This document shows, piece by piece, positions 59,301 to 64,000 of a stretch of DNA of 64,000 bases. The notes beneath the pieces were generated by a model, which was not told where the DNA came from, searched no databases, and saw only the letters and a program-made list of their open reading frames with translations. Position 1 is the first letter of the stretch; each line of letters begins with the position of its first letter. The translations under genes were made by a program, and so were the position numbers. Location: assembly GCA_963971575.1 (NCBI GenBank), contig OZ020611.1:148392419-148456418 (forward strand), written 5' to 3'. Origin of the DNA: Liopterus haemorrhoidalis. Lineage: Eukaryota > Arthropoda > Insecta > Coleoptera > Dytiscidae.

Positions 59301-60607
59301 TTCACGGTATGTTCATCGAAAATCAATTCATCGAAAATCAATTCATCGAAAATCAATTCATCGAATATCAATTCATCGAAAATCAATTCATCGAAAATCA
59401 ATTAATCGAAAATCAATTCATCGAAAATCAATTCATCGAATGATCAATTCATCGAAAATCAATTCATCGAAAATCAATTCATCGAAAATCAATTCATCGA
59501 AAATCAATTCATCGAATGATCAATTCATCCAATGATCAATTCATCGAATGATCAATTCATCGAAAAAAAATATTTTGTAAATATTTGAGAGGAATGCCGA
59601 GAGGATCGGAAAGCCAAAAAAGCAGTGGTCAATAAAAGTTGACAGACTAAACTTATTAAATAACTGTCATACTTGGTCTATTAATAATTTTTAAATTTTC
59701 CATTCAGAAAATACGCAAAAGTACCTGTTGGATTATTTTGAAATCGAACAGGGCTCCTTAGATCAGAAAAACCCGTTTAATGGGATCATAAATGTACTTA
59801 ATACACCCATTCTTAAAGGATTATAAAAATTGTATTTCCCCATCTGTTAAGTCTTAAGGGTTTTGTGTTATGTACAAAAGTATGTTTTACTATTCATATT
59901 TACTATACCACACATGATTTGTTCAATGTACGGTGATTCTAAACAGGTGGCATTGTTATGTTAGTGTGAGTTTCTTTTGTCATTAAACTAGATGATGGGT
60001 AGCTCGCTTCGCTCGGCTTCTTCTAACCAAACCCTTACTAACCTAACCTAACCTAAAATAGTGCTTTGTCCTTAAACTAGAAGATGGGTAACTCGCTCCG
60101 CTCGGTTTTAGACTTTTACTAACTAAACCTAACCTAATTACCTTGTTTTTAGGCGCATAGTACTTTATTTTCCCCCATATTAGCCCAATTAAAATGCGTA
60201 TCATTGTGTATGAATTTATAAAAATTATTTGCGTGCAATTGTCCATAACCTGTCTTATTAAACCTTAAAAACAAAACATTTATTTCTTTTATTATATAAG
60301 TTTTCTTATTATATTTCTTTATTTATATTCAAACACTATGTCACTTTATTTACCTTTTTTTAAACCATATAAAAAAATGTACGCAATTATTTCTTAGTCT
60401 GTCTACTTTTATTGACCACTGCTCTTTTGACTTTCCGATCCCCTCGGGATTCCTCTCAAATATTTACAAAATATTTTTTTTTCGATGAATTGATCATTCG
60501 ATGAATTGATTTTCGATGAATTGATTTTCGATGAATTGATTTTCGATGAATTGATTTTCGATGAATTGATATTCGATGAATTGATTTTCGATGAACTCGT
60601 CGGTTAC
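59301..60607. mobile_element. Foldback element with 15-bp subrepeat arms
   Basis: It is bounded by a perfect 11-bp direct repeat CGATCTATTGA (59290-59300 and 60608-60618), a candidate target duplication. Each arm has an array of the 15-bp unit TTCATCGAAAATCAA, about 17 units at 59311-59570 and about 8 inverted units at 60481-60598. An 80-bp non-repeated arm segment follows inward (59570-59650 mirrored at 60395-60482), containing AGTTGACAGAC next to TGGTCAATAAA. The interior (about 740 bp) holds no transposase but has an 89-bp direct repeat. The structure matches Foldback-type transposons; the family is not recognised. Confidence 0.82.
59985..60160 (+). repeat. 89-bp direct repeat with CCTAA words
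   Basis: AAACTAGATGATGGGTAGCT at 59985 and AAACTAGAAGATGGGTAACT at 60074 begin two similar units. Each has CTCGCTTCGCTCGG-like sequence and ends in CTAACCTAACC words. The first has three CCTAA copies, the complement of the insect telomere unit TTAGG, probably by chance. Confidence 0.7.
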
Positions 60608-60899
60608 CGATCTATTGAGTGGCAATGGCTCTGCGTTAAGGTGCTTCCACAGGGATTCTATGAGTAAAACAATTAATACGGTTCGAACATGTAGAATGAA
60701 AGAGACTAGATGATAAAATAAACTACGTTTATGCAATTTATCAGGACATTTACAAAAGTTGGTATGATAAAACTAATAACAGGCATGGAAAGGATACAAG
60801 AAATTTAGCAGACGATTTGTGTCAAATAATAGTTTTATACTAATTAGTATATTATGTTTATATATGAAAGCTACATAAGAAAATCGAATTTGCCGTGTT

Positions 60900-61035
60900 G
60901 CAACATGAGTGTGTAAATAAAATGGAAGTGGATAGAAGGCAAGAGAAACTACTTTTGTGAAATACATTAGGAGGAAGGAAAGGAGCTGGGCCAAGGAAAA
61001 AGTGGTGTGATGGATTTAACAGCACTGGAAAGAAA
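60900..61035 (+). pseudogene. Possible LINE C-terminal scrap
   Basis: A plus frame reads GGRKGAGPRKKWCDGFNSTG, resembling the GRP-KKW-D tail of RTE-like LINEs. Too short for certainty. The adjoining frame 61007-61198 is unassigned. Confidence 0.3.
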
Positions 61036-61217
61036 ACATGAACAAAAGAAAATTCTGGTAACGGGAAGCGGAAAAAACAACACCAGTTTCACATGCCTGT
61101 ATTATAAAAGCACAAAAAATCTGTCGTGGGCACTGCTGTGGCAAAAAGCACCCATGAATTACTGGGACACAGATTCAATTACCGCTGATTCCATTTAGAA
61201 ATTTTCAGGTATAATAG

Positions 61218-61897
61218 TGTCACAATTATGATATAATTGTAGGCTAATGTCCCAATTCCTTGAGCGGCCTTTAGGTCGTGTAGGTCGCGGTTGCTGACTT
61301 GCGGTTTTGTCAATTAAAGAATGTGCAGAGTGTTGCGTGTTTGTCAACATAAGTTTTAAACTACTTTCTAATGTGTTGATAAAAATTATTCAATTGTGCC
61401 GACTATGGTCTTTAATTGCTGCCAACAATTACACAAATGAATAATGTTTCCAAAACAATTGAGGTAGGACCTGACGTCATAGTGTCCTGGTTAACAGTTA
61501 TAAAATGGTCTTAGGGAATAGAGTCGTTAGTCAGTTATTCATTGAGAGTCAGTGATTCATTGAGAGTCAGTGATTCATTGACTCAGTCATTAAAGTAGTT
61601 AGTTATTCATCCGATCATTTTTGTGAGCACGCTACCCGAGGACCAGCCCAGCTGTTCAAGTCACCAACCCGAGATGTGAGTGCCGTCTACAGGGCTTCTC
61701 CACGAGTCCGCCTCGTGCGGATTTATGGTGTGGTTCGACCGATCCTGGAGAAGCCGGAGCAAGAACGGGACTGACATCAGCTACTAACAGTCAACACCAG
61801 CAGCCATTCTGACAATTAATTGTATTGTATTGTAAAATTATTATAATATAATAAATTTTGTAGAAAAGATGTCCGTTCTTGAATCCACCCCGTGACA
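61218..61897 (+). mobile_element. Solo LTR
   Basis: It starts TGTCAC and ends GTGACA, with the 4-bp target duplication ATAG at 61214-61217 and 61898-61901. TATAAAA at about 61500 and AATAAA near 61848 fit an LTR promoter and poly(A) signal on the plus strand. An 18-bp ATTCATTGAGAGTCAGTG tandem (about 2.5 units) lies at 61537-61585. No internal retroviral-type region remains. Length (680 bp) and 4-bp duplication suggest a Ty3/gypsy-type element, by inference. Confidence 0.8.
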
Positions 61898-61901
61898 ATA
61901 G

Positions 61902-62611
61902 AGCCGGGTGAAATGCTATACCAACTACGTAATGTCCACTTTGTACTGGAGGTCAAGAAACATAAAAGTTAACTTCTATATCCTACGTATCCAACATAAA
62001 TCGGAAGCAAAAAGCCAAGATGAATTCCAATGCATGATGGCAAAACTAGCTACCAAAAACAAAGAAGTAGGTAAATGCTAAGAAGACGAAATTCAATACT
62101 AAACAAATATACAATAATATTGTAGTAAATGGCGTACATTTGGAATATCATTCGGTAACGGTCAAGAAGTAAAGATAAATAAAATAATAGCCAATGCATA
62201 GAAGAGGGTCTATCACTTAAACAAATCTTGCTACAACTACAATCTGTGTCTTTTGTTTAAGCACAACTAGATTTTGAATTCTTGTAATTTTTACCAATTA
62301 AGAGGCATTTGATCATTATTTTTAGCAAAAGCTCATGCCAACTTACGAAAATGAAAATTCCAGTTGTTGCTGACCTAAATTGCTGTCAGTGGGGTGCGCG
62401 GGATTTAAATTCACTTATACAATTTCTTTCAGAGTCTTGGAAATTAGTGCGCAATTGCGCAACTTAGAGGGAATTATGATTATAAATACAAAGAGCAAAA
62501 TTCTGAAATAGCTAAACAGAAAATAAGATCCTTTCAAAGAAATATGAAGCGTATGATAATGAATATTAGAAAAACAGGTAACATTAGTAGCAACATCATA
62601 TGCAACAAGAC
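61902..62611. other. No recognised gene
   Basis: A/T-rich with several short frames. No domain, repeat or terminal structure was identified. Confidence 0.45.
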
Positions 62612-62614
62612 TAA

Positions 62615-63210
62615 TGGCTGGTTTATACAACTTAGCCATAATTTTGCTTAGCCGTAACTGAGAAGTACCTTATCCATAAGTTTTTAACGATCCCTAGAAC
62701 GAAAGTATTGGGTTTATACAACCTTTTCCTTAACTTTTCCTTAATCTCGATCGTCAGCCGCAGCCAATGAAATGCGCTGTTTAGAGTTTGCGCAGTTCCG
62801 AGTAAACATCGTAAACCTAACCTTTATTCTAAACGTCAATTGCGAATTTTGGAAGCTATTTTATTAAAATGAATAATGAGCAAATTATTGTAATATTCCT
62901 TTATACTGCCTTGGCAGCATCTGCCGTGTTCGTGTCATTTTTATTATTTCACAAAAATAAAGTTCGTTGCCTATTTCATAACAGTCATATTTTCGCGCAT
63001 GCGCTGCTCAGTGATTTAGCCGTAATTTAACCACGAAAGTTGAAATGTTGGGAACTTTCAAGGTTACGGAATTCTTATTGCTAAGGTCTGCTTATGGATA
63101 AATTACGGCTAAGTTTGTATAAACGTACATAGGCGTTTTGTATAGTTTATCTTTTACGGGTTAGGGATAAGGTAAGGAAAAGTTACTGTTAAGGTTGTAT
63201 AAACGGGCCA
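62615..63210. mobile_element. Harbinger-type MITE
   Basis: TGGCTGGTTTATACAACTTA at the left and TAAGGTTGTATAAACGGGCC, then A, at the right form inverted ends. TAA flanks both sides (62612-62614 and 63211-63213). Repeated GTTTATACAAC and TTTTCCTTAA motifs occur inside. It is similar in style to the ends of the 12730-14610 element. No coding region. Confidence 0.82.
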
Positions 63211-63289
63211 TAAAATAATAGATGTAAATTTCATGAGCCAAAATCTGCAGTGCAAATGGACAGGATACTTATCTAATAATATGCCTGGC

Positions 63290-63480
63290 GATAGATGGGC
63301 GCAACAACAACGCACTGGGTTTCAAGAAATTCAACAAGGAATAGATGACGTCTGAAATGGAGTGACGCCTTAAGAAAATATATCGGTTTCGACTAGATAC
63401 AGAAGGCCTTTGATAGGGAGATATGGCGTCAATTAGGGAATGCATTTGCCAATAATCCCGCAATCAAGTGAATGTTATGG
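63290..63480 (+). pseudogene. LINE reverse transcriptase fragment
   Basis: Plus-strand frames give RTGFQEIQQGIDD, then IQKAFDREIWRQLGNAFANN. The latter resembles the AFDRV-R--LW motif A of RTE-like reverse transcriptases. Interrupted and short. Confidence 0.4.
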
Positions 63481-63518
63481 TGTATGGAAACTATGATTTT
63501 TAAATTTGTTCTAAATCC

Positions 63519-63660
63519 GGGGTCGGCAAACTTTTTTTTACGTCGCAGTCCGCATTCAGTAACTTTTTTTATTTTTACGTCACGGGCCGCATTAAGTATT
63601 AATTTTTTTTTGCGGGCCATATTTCTTTTTGGACAACCTTAAGTTTTTGTTTATGTCAGT
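63519..63660. mobile_element. hAT-like left end, partial
   Basis: CCGGGGTCGGCAAACTTTTT followed by CGCAGTCCGCATT and CGGGCCGCATTAAGT resembles the end of a hAT family with CAGGGGTCGGCAA termini. No partner end is present. Confidence 0.4.
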
Positions 63661-63696
63661 TTGCACATATCTGCGTCAGCATAAATACGTCTAGTA

Positions 63697-63976
63697 CAGT
63701 GGTTCTCAACCAGGGTGCCGCGAGCTTTTCAAAATAAATTCGCCGCTATTCTCGGAATCGAAGAACGAAGACCGAATCGAAGAAATTTTCGAATGATCTT
63801 TAAATACATATTATGTAATTGTAATGTTATTGTTTTTTTTTCCAACATCACAATTATACTTTTGATTGATTATACTTTAAATTGACTAAATAGTGACATA
63901 TTTAATAGTAGGGTGCCGCGAAGATCTCACATTTTGCATAGGGGTGCCTTCACCTAAAAAAGGTTGAGAACCACTG
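63697..63976. mobile_element. 280-bp non-autonomous hAT
   Basis: CAGTGGTTCTCAACCAGGGT at the left and GGTTGAGAACCACTG at the right. The 8-bp duplication GTCTAGTA is perfect (63689-63696 and 63977-63984). GGGTGCCGCGA appears near both ends. No coding region. Confidence 0.93.
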
Positions 63977-64000
63977 GTCTAGTATGTAAGAAGCCTAATG

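Noticed and set aside
59239..59535. 98-codon frame with HRKSI repeats, and the whole array as a possible CRISPR
   Set aside because: The 15-bp unit is tandem with no spacers, and its size keeps the frame open by chance; it belongs to the Foldback arm.
60041..60056. CCTAA triplet resembling insect telomere repeat
   Set aside because: Only about three units inside a mobile element; too short for an interstitial telomere.

Overview
The window is nuclear DNA from an insect: strongly AT-rich, intron-containing and crowded with eukaryotic transposable elements. It carries no operons, ribosome-binding sites or CRISPR arrays. The only host gene recognised is Wnt10, on the minus strand. Its second-to-last visible coding exon is at 53418-53710 and its terminal exon at 22669-23199, separated by an intron of about 30.2 kb (23200-53417). 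The upstream exons lie beyond position 64000, so everything right of 53710 is more intron or upstream sequence and everything left of 22669 is 3' UTR and downstream sequence. A retained Wnt10 plus this transposon mixture (PIF/Harbinger, hAT, Tigger/pogo, mariner, DD41D Tc1/mariner, LINEs with TTA tails) fits a large insect genome, possibly a beetle. That species guess is an inference of low confidence.

Layout. 1-8.2 kb: a LINE 3' end, minus-strand copies of a dispersed repeat, a C-rich minisatellite (3899-4077), an IS630/Tc1-like relic and a deleted Tigger element (6157-6742). 8.2-18.3 kb: a ZMYM-like hAT relic (8229-9435), a foldback MITE, LINE remnants, a small hAT, a PIF/Harbinger element with a nested MITE (12730-14610), two more hATs and a palindromic MITE. 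18.3-22.6 kb: mostly featureless, with one GTCT-family repeat. 22.7-23.2 kb: terminal Wnt10 exon.

23.2-53.4 kb (the large intron): mariner, Tigger, Harbinger and LINE relics; a Jockey-like LINE ending in a TTA microsatellite of about 58 units; hATs at 30951-31883, 39972-41456 and 44463-44587; two copies of a 1 kb repeat carrying a tRNA-like block; an internally deleted DD41D element with inverted repeats over 300 bp; a Stowaway-like nested MITE pair; a nearly complete but broken DD41D transposase; a LINE fragment with a C2H2 finger; and a 0.95 kb element with TAGGGGATA ends. 53.7-64 kb: mariner relic, an exact 358-bp tandem duplication, a foldback element with arrays of a 15-bp unit bounded by an 11-bp direct repeat (59301-60607), a solo LTR with a 4-bp target duplication (61218-61897), a Harbinger-type MITE and a hAT at the right edge.

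There is no multi-gene pathway. The window shows one conserved developmental signalling gene whose intron has absorbed nested insertions. Terminal repeats, target duplications and microsatellite lengths were read by eye. Family names rest on remembered protein motifs, not on a search.
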